Shown: positions 54,602 through 64,000, numbered from the stretch's first letter. The stretch: 64,000 bases of DNA from Rapana venosa (GCA_028751875.1 CM054162.1:7944763-8008762); one strand, 5' to 3'. The notes: generated from the letters alone by a model not told the origin. Made by a program: numbers and translations.

Positions 54602-54885
54602 AAAGGTGTCCCATAACCTATAAGGTCGTAGGGGAGCGAGGCGTCAGAGACCTCACTTCTCTAGGGCCAGCATATTGAGGGCGGCGCCCATCTCCTCTCC
54701 CTCGCTGCTTTACCTTCCCTTACCCTAAAGAGGACAGGTACCCATTTACAGCTGGGTGAACTGGGGGAACTGTACTGAAGCCAAGGCGCGCAAACGGTCA
54801 CCCATCCAAGTGGTAACCACGCTCGACGCTGCTTAACTTGGCTGGGGGAAAGCAAGCGCTCCGACCACTGAGCTATTCCGTCCCC
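54602..54885 (-). repeat. SINE-d copy, antisense
   Basis: The reverse complement starts GGGGACGGAATAGCTCAGTG, continues GTTAAGCAGCGTCGAGCG and ACTTGGATGGGTGACCG, and ends GGTTATGGGACACC. It is a well-preserved 5S-like segment. Confidence 0.9.
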
Positions 54886-55205
54886 ACAGAGAGAGAAACA
54901 TGCCAAAGACATCCATACAGTGACCACTGCTGGACACAGTGCTGACCCGTCCACGTTTGTAGTGTGGACAGACGGTTAACCCATGAAGGACACGACACGG
55001 CTTTAACCCTGATCCCTCCATGGCACAGCCCACCTCCAGGGGATGGACTTCAGGTCTGGGATGGAGCGTGAATGAACCGGTGCCAGGAGAGTTGGCAAAG
55101 ACGCCTGCAGAATGTCCACACTTTGAGGATCTCCCTTCACACACTCCTGGGAAACATGCGATTGGGAAATGTCTTTAGAATAAGTCGCGGCAGATGTTAC
55201 GGGAA
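54886..55205. other. Low-copy sequence
   Basis: Balanced composition and no repeat match. A minus-strand frame of 103 codons (54833-55144) overlaps SINE-d and shows no domain I recognise. Confidence 0.4.
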
Positions 55206-55214
55206 AAGGGGTTA

Positions 55215-55620
55215 AAAGTTGAAGAAAGAAAGACAGAAAGAAAGACAGACAGACAGACAGAAAGGAAGGAAGGAAGAAAGGAAGGAAGGCAGGCAGGCAG
55301 ACAGACAGACAGACAGACAGAAAGGAAGGAAGGAAGTAAGAAAGACAGAAAGGAAGGAAGGAAGGAAGACAGATAGACAGACAGAAAGAAAGAAAGGAAA
55401 GAAGGAAGGAAGGAAGAAAAGAAGGAAGGAAGGAAGGGAGGAAAACAGACAGACAGACAGACATAAATAAATAAATAAATAAAGGAAGGAAGGAAGGAAC
55501 AAAGAAAGGAAGCAGCGGAAGGAAGAAAGAAAGAAAGAAATGAGGAAGAAAGGAACGAAGGAAGACAGAGAGACAGACAGAAAGAAAGAAAGAAAGAAAG
55601 AAAACCAAAGAGAGAACTGG
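55215..55620. repeat. (AAGG)n/(CAGA)n array
   Basis: GGAAGGAAGG and ACAGACAGAC blocks alternate, with AAAT at 55463-55484. Confidence 0.95.
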
Positions 55621-55624
55621 CTGA

Positions 55625-55800
55625 GCTCCATAGTAATGATGATTATGATGATGACGATGATGATAAAAATAAAAATAATACAAATAACAATAATTATAAT
55701 AATAATAATAATGATGATGATGATAACGATAATAATAATACTAATAATAATGATGATGATGACGATGATGATGATGACGACGATAACGATAATAATAATA

Positions 55801-55835
<35 letters not shown>

Positions 55836-55861
55836 AATAATAATAATAATAATTAAAATGA

Positions 55862-55899
<38 letters not shown>

Positions 55900-55915
55900 A
55901 AATAATAATAACATG
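55625..55915. repeat. (GAT)n/(AAT)n/(ACT)n array
   Basis: Alternating blocks of GATGAT, AATAAT and ACTACT. Confidence 0.95.
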
Positions 55916-55924
55916 ATTTCTGTT

Positions 55925-56395
55925 TTCGCTCCTCGGCTTGAGCTCCAAGGCTCACCAATAGTGAAATGTTGCTTATTCAACCGGGTTGTTTTGCTCACCA
56001 TGAAGACAGCCGCTTTCTGTCTTCGGGGATGTATGCTGGATGTGATCGTGTGTCTCTATGACGCTGTCAGCTCTTTTAATCATTCTTTGCTTCTTCGGGA
56101 TGGTTGTTCACGCCAGTGAACTTGAGATTTACGGTGTCATTGTTCGTCTGAAGATGAATAACGGGATATTGAACGCGCGCATGTGATCTATTACAGGTGT
56201 ATATACACGAATGGATGAAATGCACTGGCAGGTCTGGACCTGAAGTTGACCTGGGAGATCGTAAACAAACAAAAACAAATCCCCAAAGCCTTAAATTCAT
56301 CAGACGCGGCAAAGATTTGAACCTGCGACTTCCTGGACCCATGGGGTTGAAGTCAAACGGTCTTAACCACTCGGCTATGGCGTCCTTCATCTGAT
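55925..56395 (-). repeat. SINE-c copy with tRNA-Ser-like head
   Basis: On the minus strand: CGCCATAGCCGAGTGGTTAA (A box), CAGGTTCAAATCTTTGCC (B box), then a body ending with the CATACATCCCCGAAGACAGA and GGTGAGCAAAACAACCC region shared with 59395-59610. A minus-strand 104-codon frame overlaps it and is not a gene. Confidence 0.7.
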
Positions 56396-56520
56396 GATGA
56401 AATACAAGTCAGCATCCAGACAGAGAAATGACAGTGCAACATACCATCCTCTATACAGCAAATCACCACACCTCTCTCCACGCTGATAGCTAATAAAGAA
56501 GGCGTTTAGAAATATTGCCC
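56396..56520. other. No feature seen
   Basis: Short low-copy stretch. Confidence 0.3.
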
Positions 56521-57030
56521 CCCAAAAAACGTCTAGAAATATTGACCCCCGAAAAATTCAACGACCCTAAAAGAAAAAAAGAGAGAAAATGAGTTTGGTC
56601 CGATGCCAAATCTTCAGGCGAACAATGACACCGTAAACCTCAAGGTCACTGGCGTTACCAAACCATCCCGAAGAAGCAAAGAATGATTAAAAGAGCTGTG
56701 AAGAAAAGGAGGAGGTTTCATCCCCGTGCCATTAGACAACTCCAACAAACCCTCACCCCTTGTCATTGAAGCTGAGGTGAAGGGCGCTGTTCTGAATCAT
56801 GGACAGGGGAGGCAACTTGTTGTAGAGACACCACAGAGATCAAGGAACCAAAGTAAAGATGACATTGTCTCTCTGGTCAGACAGTCAGGTCTTTGTTGCT
56901 GTCCCTTGTTTCTAACCTTTCACGTCTACCTCGATCTAGAAGAAGGAGGGAGGTGGGGGGAGGGGAAGATGTTGGAGGAATAGGAGGAAGAGGAGGAGGA
57001 GGAGGAGGAGGAGGAGGAGGAGGAAGAAGA
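56521..57030 (+). repeat. Dispersed repeat, paralogue of 44052-44640
   Basis: Cleaner copy: GTTTGGTCCGATGCC, TAAACCTCAAGGTCACTGG, CATTAGACAACTCC and GTCATTGAAGCTGAGG. An 85-codon plus-strand frame at 56726-56983 crosses it but is not kept in the other copy, so I do not call a gene. Confidence 0.85.
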
Positions 57031-57540
57031 AAAATAAGAATTTGAAGAAGAAAAAGAATTTTAAGATCTTAAAGAAAAATTTGAAGAAGGAATTGAAGAA
57101 TGCGAGGAAGAAGAGTTGCAAAGAAGAAGGGTTGCAAAGAAGAAGAATTGCGAAGAAGAAGAATTGCGAAGAAGAAGAAGAAGAAGAAGAAGAAGAAGAA
57201 GAAGAAGAAGAAGAAGAAGAAGAAGAAGAAGAAGAAGAAGAAGAAGAAGAAGAAAGAAGAAGAACAAGAAGAACAAGAAGAAGAAAAAGAAGAAGAAGAA
57301 GAAGAAGAACAACAACAACAACAAGAACAACAACAAGAAGAACAAGAACAGAAGAAGATTTGTGAAGAAGAAGAATTTTAAAGAAGAACAAGAAATTGCG
57401 AAGAAGAAGAAGCAAATTCGAGGAAGAAGAATGCAAAGAAGAAGATTGCGAAGAAGAAGAATGCGAAGAAGAAGAAGAATGCGAAGATGAAGAAGAATGC
57501 GAAGATGAAGTAGAAGAAGAAGAGCAACAACAAGAACATT
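56990..57540. repeat. (GGA)n/(AAG)n array with AATTGCGAAG interruptions
   Basis: GGAGGAGGA, then AATTGCGAAG blocks (57100-57170), pure AAG (57170-57255) and AAG/AAC mixtures. AATGCGAAG recurs at 57430-57510. Confidence 0.95.
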
Positions 57541-57800
57541 AAGAAAAACAAGAACAACAAGAACAACAACAAGAAGTAGAAGAATTTTTAAAAAATTGCG
57601 AAAAAGAAGAAGAAGAAGAACAACAACAACAACGAAAACAAGAAGAACAAGAACAGAACAAGAAGAACAAGAACAGAACAAGAAGAACAAGAACAGAACA
57701 AGAAGAACAAGAACAGAACAAGAAGAACAAGAACAAAAACAAGAAGAACAAGAACAGAACAAGAAGAACAAGAACAGAACAAGAAGAACAAGAACAAAAG
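57541..57800. repeat. 20-bp minisatellite of AAC/AAG
   Basis: At about 57640-57790 the unit AACAAGAAGAACAAGAACAG repeats about seven times. Confidence 0.85.
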
Positions 57801-57814
57801 AAGAAGAGGAAGAA

Positions 57815-57847
57815 CTTTTACTACTACTGCTACTACTACTACTACTG

Positions 57848-57889
<42 letters not shown>

Positions 57890-57913
57890 TTACTCCTCCT
57901 CCTCCTCCTCCTC

Positions 57914-57954
<41 letters not shown>

Positions 57955-58009
57955 GCTACTACTACTATTACTCCTCCTCCTCCTCCTCCTCCTCCTCCTC
58001 CTCCTCCTC

Positions 58010-58089
<80 letters not shown>

Positions 58090-58144
58090 GCTACTGTTTC
58101 TACTGCTACTGCTGCTTCTGCTGCTGCTGCTGCTACTACTACTA

Positions 58145-58197
<53 letters not shown>

Positions 58198-58215
58198 GTA
58201 CTACTACTACTACTA
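57815..58215. repeat. (CTN)n triplet mosaic
   Basis: About 400 bases of triplets beginning with CT or ending in CT: ACT, GCT, TCC and TTC blocks alternate without loss of the 3-base phase over most of the tract. This gives the uninterrupted poly-leucine reading; it is not a protein gene. Confidence 0.95.
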
Positions 58216-58255
58216 CTTATTATTATTATTATTATTATTATTATCATTATTATTG
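58216..58255. repeat. (TTA)n array
   Basis: About 12 TTA units ending the triplet mosaic. Confidence 0.9.
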
Positions 58256-59190
58256 TTGCTTTTACTATTACATGTTGGTGTGCCCGTCTGTCGACCTACC
58301 TACTCATATGAATGAATAGGAGGATAAATAATTACATGAATAAATGAATAAATGATTGAATGAATTATTTAGACAGCTCAAAAGAACTTACATACTCTTT
58401 TTTACATGAGTTATACCTTATAATAATTATTTAAAAATCTATCCAACACAAGAGGATAATAAATCGCTTCATGACGATGATCAATATTGCCAGTAAATTT
58501 TAAAAAAACTACACCAAAAAGTATACAACACACAAAAAGCAAAATGGCAAGAATGGTATAGTATCCATATGGGCAGATATTATAACGTCACATGGCCATT
58601 TTTGTATAAATATTGTATACTGAATCTGATCACTTCTCTGTCATGCTCCTCACACACAAACTGAGCGGGCTGCGTTCTTATGTGCAGCAAGAAAGGCACA
58701 TATACCTGATAAACAGTCTCTAACTATTCCCAAACGTATTTGTGTAAATGTTGGTGCGTTTTATAATCAAGCAAACATATAAATCTCTTTTATTTTTGTT
58801 ATACACCCTTCATGATTATAATTTACAAGCTCAAACTTACTAACAGGACAATTAGTTATTCTACCACGCTGGTCAAAGTTAAACATTAATTTCTAGATGG
58901 TACGTTGAATAAGCAATGTATTTGCTTTTCCTCGCCAAACCATTCTTGGCTAGTGTGCTGTGTGCGATTTTTCATTTTAATAAGTGCCATACTGCTACGG
59001 CATGAATCTCCATTAACCTTTTCAGTGCTGTGCCATTTTGATTGAGAAGCATGTTCTAATATGTCTACATTTTAGATTTTCTATTACACACATTTTGCGT
59101 CCGCATACCACACCCGATTATTTATCTTAAAGAAGGGATAACAAGGACCCATTCTGAATTAGATGTTGATTTATTAGCACATACTTCCAG
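58256..59190. other. AT-rich low-copy sequence, no gene seen
   Basis: The longest stretch free of recognised repeats. Only short frames on both strands. GAATGAAT-type repeats at 58305-58365 are the only simple sequence. Confidence 0.5.
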
Positions 59191-59194
59191 ATGA

Positions 59195-59285
59195 TTTGAA
59201 GAGTATAGCATAGCATAGCAGAGCAGAGCAGAGTAGAGTAGAGCAGAGCAGAGCAGAGTAGAGCAGAGTAGAATACAGTACAGTG
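59195..59285. repeat. 5-bp (AGAGC/AGAGT)n array
   Basis: AGCAT, then AGAGC and AGAGT pentamers, about 17 units. Confidence 0.9.
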
Positions 59286-59394
59286 CAGTGAATTCCTTGG
59301 TGCTGTACTATCAATACCACAGATACCGTGCAGGCATAGGGAATAAAATGGTTTTGATACTGGTTATACTAACTCTTTCTATCCTCAATTAGAG

Positions 59395-59610
59395 CTCCGA
59401 AGTTCACCAATGGTAAGATTTTGCGTATGCGATCGTTTTTTTACTCACCATGAAGGTAGCCGCATTTCATCTTCGGGAATGTATGCTGGGTGTGTTTGTG
59501 TTTCCGTAAATTCATGAACGCTGACTGGAAAGACAGAATCATTAACGTGCATATTTTGATATTCGGCATGCTTATATATACACACGAAGGAAAACTCAGT
59601 CGCTGGCTGG
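59395..59610 (+). repeat. SINE-c-type body without a head
   Basis: GTTCACCAATGGTAAGATTT, ACCATGAAGGTAGCCGCATT, TTCGGGAATGTATGCTGGG and TTAACGTGCATATTTTGAT are shared with 34680-34810; drawn in the plus direction only for reference to that alignment. Confidence 0.7.
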
Positions 59611-59624
59611 TCACCTTCACCTTC

Positions 59625-59965
59625 ACCTATCCCATAGTCCGGCGGACCGTGGGGGAATTAATGAAGATTTTGCAACCAGCTTCCTCTTCTTTCCCTAGCA
59701 AATCATTCCACTATAGGGCCAGTCCACTCTCAAATGTTGTCTTCCCATCGTTTTCTCTGTCTGCTTCTTCATCTCCCTCCTTGTACTGTTCCCTGTAGGA
59801 CAGTCTTGGTCAGTCCACATGTTCATGTGATGTACCTGTACCACTTCAGTTCGCGTTTTTCCACTGGACCTCTTCATATGATCCTATAGCTTTCTAATTC
59901 TGGCCTTCACTTTGGCATAAGTGATGTGACCTCTGTATGAGATACCAAGTAGTTGACAGGTAGAT
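59625..59965 (-). pseudogene. LINE ORF2 C-terminal tail (RTE-like)
   Basis: The reverse complement contains the QLLGISYRGHIT-type lead, then a frame with KMGRQH-type sequence from the arginine-rich block, and the CAATCCTCCTTCATTAATTC-side end equivalent to KLVAKSS. Several frameshifts. Same family as 1130-1400 and 17795-18185. This is the first of three spaced copies within the macro-tandem repeat. Confidence 0.75.
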
Positions 59966-60004
59966 GGTAACAAACACCACACCCTTCAATCACCAGACAC
60001 CTGC

Positions 60005-60095
60005 CGAGATTGGAACCCATGACTTCATGGACGGACCCATTGGAACTAAAGGCCAACAAGTACACTTAACCACTCGGGCTATAGCAGCTATCCCT
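60005..60095 (-). repeat. SINE-c head, tRNA-Ser-like (tandem unit 1)
   Basis: The minus strand reads CCCGAGTGGTTAAGTG and CATGGGTTCCAATCTCGGC. Confidence 0.65.
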
Positions 60096-60234
60096 CAAAC
60101 AATTTTTTTTAAAGGCTGATTTGCTGTTGAAGCAACCCCCCCCCCCCTCCCAACATCCCCACTTCACCACCACCCCTAAAAAACAGTAACAAAAGAGCAT
60201 GGTATAGGGTTAGAGCCAAAGCGACATACAGGCT

Positions 60235-60375
60235 GTGATGCCTGCAGGGAACGGTGCAGTTGGTGTGTGGACTAAATCAGCCGGTGTGTGGTGTTGTGGC
60301 CCTGTTTATCACTGTCTCCTTCATTACCTGCCCACACAGAAACCCCTTCTGCTGCCGCTGCTATGACCTCCCTGA
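60235..60375 (+). repeat. Conserved segment of the macro-tandem unit (copy 1)
   Basis: Nearly unchanged in copies 2 and 3. It encodes, in one plus-strand frame, MPAGNGAVGVWTKSA and VWCCGPVYHC. Conservation is equal at the DNA level, so I do not call a gene. Confidence 0.7.
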
Positions 60376-60672
60376 TATCTCACTGTCTCTCTGTCTCTGT
60401 CTGTATGCATGTCTACCAATGTCTATCTGTTTGACTCTTTCTCTGTGTGTCTGTCTCTCGGTGTCTGTATGCATGTCTCCTTATCTCTGTGTGACAGACT
60501 CTCTGTCTCTCTGTGTCTGTCTGTCAGTCTGTATGTATGTATGTCTCCCTCTGTCTCTCTCTTTGACTTTTCTCTGTCTGTCTGTCTCTGTCTGTCTGTC
60601 TGTCTGCCTCTGCCTGTCTGTCTGTCTGTCTGTCAGTCTGTCTCTCTCTCTGTCTCTCTCTTTGTGTCTGAA
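60376..60672. repeat. (CTGT)n/(CT)n array
   Basis: CTGTCTGTCTGT and CTCTCTCT with TATGCATGTCTC inserts. Confidence 0.95.
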
Positions 60673-60879
60673 GCAGCTAGTTGTATGTGTGTGTAGTCCC
60701 CATATGCAAAGTCTTACCGTTTGCGAATGCTCTTCTGTCAGTTTGCCTATTTGTCTGTTTGTTGTCTGTCTGTCTGTCTCTCTCTCTATGTCTGCCTCTG
60801 TACTTTCTTTAGTCACATAACTCATCCTCTTTCTTTTTTTCCCCTTACGCCCTATACATTCAAAGGGAAGTCACTAGTT

Positions 60880-60935
60880 GTGTGTGTGTGTCCATGTGTG
60901 TGTGACTATGTGTGTGTGTCTATGTGTGTGGAAAT
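60880..60935. repeat. (GT)n array
   Basis: GTGTGTGT with CCAT and ACTAT inserts. Confidence 0.85.
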
Positions 60936-61021
60936 TCTATGAATGGCCTACTGTGCTGAGTATGTAAGGCAAATGTTTGTCTTGGACCCATCAGTCAAAA
61001 TAGGCATTAGCTTATCTAAAC

Positions 61022-61085
61022 AACAGAGAGAGAAAGGGAGAGAGAGAGATCGAGAGTGAGAGAGAGAGAGTGAGAGGAGGAATGG
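61022..61085. repeat. (GA)n array
   Basis: GAGAGAGA at the end of tandem unit 1. Confidence 0.9.
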
Positions 61086-61115
61086 TGGCAGGAGACAGGG
61101 TCAGAAATGGAGAAC

Positions 61116-61117
<2 letters not shown>

Positions 61118-61147
<30 letters not shown>

Positions 61148-61386
61148 GAAGTCAAACTCGAACTCAAACTCGATTTTGAACTGATCTTTGTTTTGTTTTG
61201 TTTGTTTGTTGTTGTTTTTGAGATAAAGAGAGAGAAAGAAAGGAGCGAAACAGAGACAGAAAGACAGAGAGACATACAGATAGATAGATATATAGATATA
61301 TAGATAGATAGATAAATAGATAGATAGTCAGATAGACAGACAGACAGATAGATAGATAAATAGATAGATAGATAGATGGACAGACA
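61118..61386. repeat. (GACA)n and (GATA)n arrays, only in tandem unit 1
   Basis: CAGACAGACAGA at 61118-61146 and GATAGATAGATA at 61278-61376. Their absence from unit 2 explains most of the length difference. Confidence 0.9.
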
Positions 61387-61640
61387 GCCCACTCTCTGAT
61401 GTTGTCTTCCCATCGTTTTCTCTGTCTGTCTCTTCCCCTCCCTCCTTGTACTGTTCCCTGAAGGACAGTCTTGGCCAGTCCACATGTTCATGTGACATAC
61501 CTTTACCACTTTAGTTTGCATTTTTCCACTGAATTCACGACCTCTTCCTATGGTCCTATGGCGTTTCTAAATCTGGCCTTCACTTCCTAATTAGTGATGG
61601 GATCTCTGTAGGAGATACCAAGGAGTTGACAGGTAGATGG
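61387..61640 (-). pseudogene. LINE ORF2 C-terminal tail (tandem unit 2)
   Basis: Reverse complement: SYRDPITN-type block, then KCKLKW, VCHMNMWTGQDCP from a shifted frame, and EKTMGRQHQRV. Truncated at GAGTGGGCTG where the GATA array starts. Confidence 0.75.
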
Positions 61641-61679
61641 TAACAACATCCACCTCCTTCAATCACCAGACACCTGCCA

Positions 61680-61768
61680 AGATTGGAACCCATGACTTCA
61701 TGGACGACCCATTGGAACTAAAGTCCAACAATTGCTCTTAACCACTTGGGCTATAGCAGCTATCCCTC
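61680..61768 (-). repeat. SINE-c head, tRNA-Ser-like (tandem unit 2)
   Basis: The minus strand reads CCCAAGTGGTTAAGAGC and CATGGGTTCCAATCTTGGC. Confidence 0.65.
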
Positions 61769-61923
61769 CAACAATTTTTTTTTAAATCACTGATTTGCTG
61801 ATGAAGCAATATCCCCACCATCCACTCCCGCATTCCCACTTCACCCCAAACCTCCACCCCTAAAATAACAACAACAGCAACAACAGAGCAAGTTAGGGTT
61901 AGAGTGAAAGCGACATACAGGCT

Positions 61924-62060
61924 GTGATGCCTGCAGGGAACGGTGCAGTTGGTGTGTGGACTAAATCAGCCAGTGTGTGGTGTTGTGGCCCTGTTTATCA
62001 CTGTCTCCTTCATTACCTGCCCACACAGAAAACCCCTTCTGCTGCCAATGCTGCTATGGC
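61924..62060 (+). repeat. Conserved segment of the macro-tandem unit (copy 2)
   Basis: As at 60235-60375. Here the frame starts one codon earlier because of the ATGATGCC-like context. Confidence 0.7.
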
Positions 62061-62304
62061 CTCCCTGGTCTCTCTGTCTCCCTGTCTCTGTCTGTATGCG
62101 TGTCTCCCTCTGTCTGTTTGACTCTCTCTGTCTGTGTCTGTATGCATGTCTCCCTATCTCTGTCTTTCTGACTCTGTCTCTCTGTGTCTGTATGTATGTA
62201 TGTATTTATGTCTCCCTCTGTCTGTCTGTCTGACTCTTTCTTTGTCTGTCTGTCTGTCTCTGTCTGTCTGTCTTTGTCTCTGTCATTCTCTCTCTCAGTT
62301 CCCC

Positions 62305-62392
<88 letters not shown>

Positions 62393-62405
62393 CTCTATCT
62401 CTCTG
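62061..62405. repeat. (CTGT)n/(CT)n array (tandem unit 2)
   Basis: CTGTCTGT passing into a CT run of about 100 bases (62300-62400). Confidence 0.95.
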
Positions 62406-62727
62406 AAAAAGCTAGTTGTATGTGTGTGTAGTCCCCATATGCAAAGTCTTACCATTGGCGAATGTTCTTCTGTCTGTTTGCCTATCTGTCTATCTGTCTG
62501 TCTGTCTATGTCTGCCTCTGTACCTTCTTTAGTCACATAACTCATCCTCTTTCTTTTCTTCCCTTACGCCCTAAACATTCAAAGAGAAGTCAGTAGATGT
62601 GTGTGTGTCCATGTGTGTGTGACTATGTGTGTGGAAACTCGATGAATGGAGTACTGTGCTGAGTATGTGAGGTGAATGTTTGCCATTAACCCATCAGCCA
62701 AAATAGGCATTAGCTTATCTAAACAAC

Positions 62728-62735
62728 AGAGAGAG

Positions 62736-62791
<56 letters not shown>

Positions 62792-62880
62792 GAAGAGAGG
62801 TGGGAAACAGAGATAGACAGTGAGAGAGACAGAGAGAAAGAGAGAGAGAGAAAGAGAGAGACAGAGGAAGGAGGGAAACA
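62728..62880. repeat. (GA)n array (tandem unit 2)
   Basis: GAGAGAGA with GACAG and GAAAG inserts. Confidence 0.95.
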
Positions 62881-62892
62881 GAGGCAGAAACG

Positions 62893-63080
62893 CGGTCTTG
62901 GCCAGTGTAGATGTTTGTGTGACATGCCTGTACCACTTCCATTTGCGTTTTTCCTCTGAATTCATGACCTCTCCATATGATCCTATGGCGTTTCTAATTC
63001 TGGCCTTCACTTTTTCATTTGTGATGTGACCTCTGTAGGAGATACTAAGGAGCTGACAGATAGATGGTAACAACATCCAC
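62893..63080 (-). pseudogene. LINE ORF2 C-terminal tail (tandem unit 3)
   Basis: Reverse complement: CQLLSISYRGHITNEKVKAR, IRNAIGSYGEVMNSEEK, KWKWYRHVTQTSTLAKTA. The best-preserved lead-in of the three tandem copies; it stops before the arginine-rich block. Confidence 0.8.
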
Positions 63081-63104
63081 ACCCTTCAATCACCAGACGC
63101 CTGC

Positions 63105-63195
63105 CGAGATTGGAACCCACGACTTCATGGACAGACCCATTGGAACTAAAGTTAAAGGAACGGTCTTAACCACTTGGGCTATAGCAGCTATCCCT
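63105..63195 (-). repeat. SINE-c head, tRNA-Ser-like (tandem unit 3)
   Basis: The minus strand reads CCCAAGTGGTTAAGACC and CGTGGGTTCCAATCTCGGC. Confidence 0.65.
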
Positions 63196-63337
63196 CAAAC
63201 AATTCTTTTTAAATGGCTGATTTGCTATTGAAGCAACCCCCCCCCCCCCCCACTACCAACATCCCTTCTTCACCCTCCCCTAAAAAAACAACACTAAAAG
63301 AGCAAGGTAGGGATAGAGTCAAAGCGACATACATGCT

Positions 63338-63475
63338 GTGATGCCTGCAGGGAACGGTGCAGTTGGTGTGTGGACTAAATCAGCCGGTGTGTGGTGTTGT
63401 GGCCCTGTTTATCACTGTCTCCTTCATTACCTGCCCACACAGAAACCCCTTCTGCTGCCAATGCTATGGCCTACT
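63338..63475 (+). repeat. Conserved segment of the macro-tandem unit (copy 3)
   Basis: As at 60235 and 61924. Confidence 0.7.
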
Positions 63476-63479
63476 TTAT

Positions 63480-63920
63480 CTCTCTGTCTCCCTGTCTCTG
63501 TCTCCATCTGTCTGTCTGTCTGTCTGAATACATGTCTCCCTCTGACTGTCTGTTTTACTCTTTCTCTGTCTGTCTGTATATCTGTGTCTGTATGCACGTC
63601 TCCTTACCTCTGTGTGTCTAACTCTCTGTTTCTCTGTGTCTGTCTGTCTATCTGTATGTATGTATGTCTCCCTCTGTCTGTCTGTTTGACTCTTTCTCTG
63701 TCTGTCTGTCTTTCTCTGTCTGTATACATGTCTCCCTGTCTCTGTGTGTCTGACTCTCTGTCTCTCTTTGTCTGTCTGTATGTATGTCTCACTCTGTCTG
63801 TCTGTTTGACTCTTTCTTTGTCTGTCTGAATGCCTCTGTCTGTGTCTTTGTCTCTGTTGTTCTCTCTCTCTCACTCTCTCTCTCACTCTCTCTCTCTTCT
63901 CCTCTCTCTCTCTGTATGAA
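63480..63920. repeat. (CTGT)n/(CT)n array (tandem unit 3)
   Basis: CTGTCTGTCTGT with TATGTATGTCTCC inserts, then CTCTCTCA repeats. After it the GTATGTGTGTGTGTAGTCCC linker restarts and the window ends. Confidence 0.95.
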
Positions 63921-64000
63921 GTAGCTAGATGTATGTGTGTGTGTAGTCCCCATATGCAAAGTCTTACCATTGATGAATGCTTTTTTATCTGTCTATCTGT

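Larger units (their letters stand above)
59720..64000 (+). repeat. Macro-tandem repeat of 1.4-1.7 kb units, cut by window end
   Basis: Three copies of a unit made of antisense LINE tail, tRNA-Ser-like head, poly(C) patch, a conserved segment starting GTGATGCCTGCAGGGAACGG, CTGT/CT array, GAAGCTAGTTGTATGTGTGTG-type linker, GT array and GA array. The GTGATGCC anchor is at 60235, 61924 and 63338 (spacing 1689 and 1414). Most length variation lies in the microsatellites. Confidence 0.85.

Noticed and set aside
54700..54885. 5S rRNA gene on the minus strand
   Set aside because: Only the internal promoter part matches 5S; both ends differ and the context is a dispersed SINE.
56726..56983. An 85-codon plus-strand gene
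   Set aside because: The paralogue at 44052-44640 does not keep the frame, and it lies within a dispersed repeat.
57596..58315. Long frames of poly-leucine, poly-valine and poly-serine
   Set aside because: They come from phase-kept triplet repeats, which leave few stops in any frame.

Overview
The window is non-coding eukaryotic DNA, almost certainly from an animal. I found no host gene, no intact open reading frame with a recognisable domain, no rRNA gene and no genuine tRNA gene. Almost everything is retroelement debris, SINEs and simple-sequence arrays. The mix of several LINE families, tRNA-headed SINEs and very dense microsatellites suggests a marine invertebrate, most likely a mollusc and perhaps a gastropod; this is inference, as no host gene is present to place it. 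Names such as E element and SINE-a to SINE-d are local labels.

Layout. 0-3 kb: SINE-b, an antisense LINE tail, CA/CG repeats and SINE-a. 3-16 kb: sequence of suspect quality, with abnormally many short homopolymer runs, that hides degraded AAG arrays, a CAT/CCA-type tract, two convergent LINE reverse-transcriptase pseudogenes (6.5-8.1 kb minus, 8.4-9.4 kb plus), a polypurine tract and TATC/GATA arrays. 16-18.2 kb: a CR1/L2-like LINE and a second LINE tail. 18.5-23.9 kb (unit A), 23.9-33 kb (unit B), 40.2-44.05 kb (unit C) and 44.9-52.7 kb (unit D) are copies of one large composite repeat. C is a nearly letter-perfect copy of the first 3.84 kb of B. D lacks two retroelement insertions found in B and so serves as an empty-site reference. 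33-40 kb: SINE, LINE-end and microsatellite mosaic. 52.7-59.6 kb: LINE and SINE remnants and some of the longest triplet-repeat mosaics. 59.7-64 kb: a macro-tandem repeat of 1.4-1.7 kb units, cut by the window end.

The most interesting structure is the composite repeat. Its core of about 2.1-2.2 kb is bounded by inverted copies of a roughly 0.3 kb sequence (E), with CTT repeats outside the left arm and AAG repeats outside the right arm. E is also found alone elsewhere. To the right of the core lies an array of a 42-bp minisatellite. I recognise no transposase, so mobility is unproven. A second notable element is a SINE with a tRNA-like A box followed by a segment closely resembling the 5S rRNA internal promoter.

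No genes act together here. The retroelement coding remnants are all broken by frameshifts, stops or truncation, and some of those breaks are probably consensus errors.
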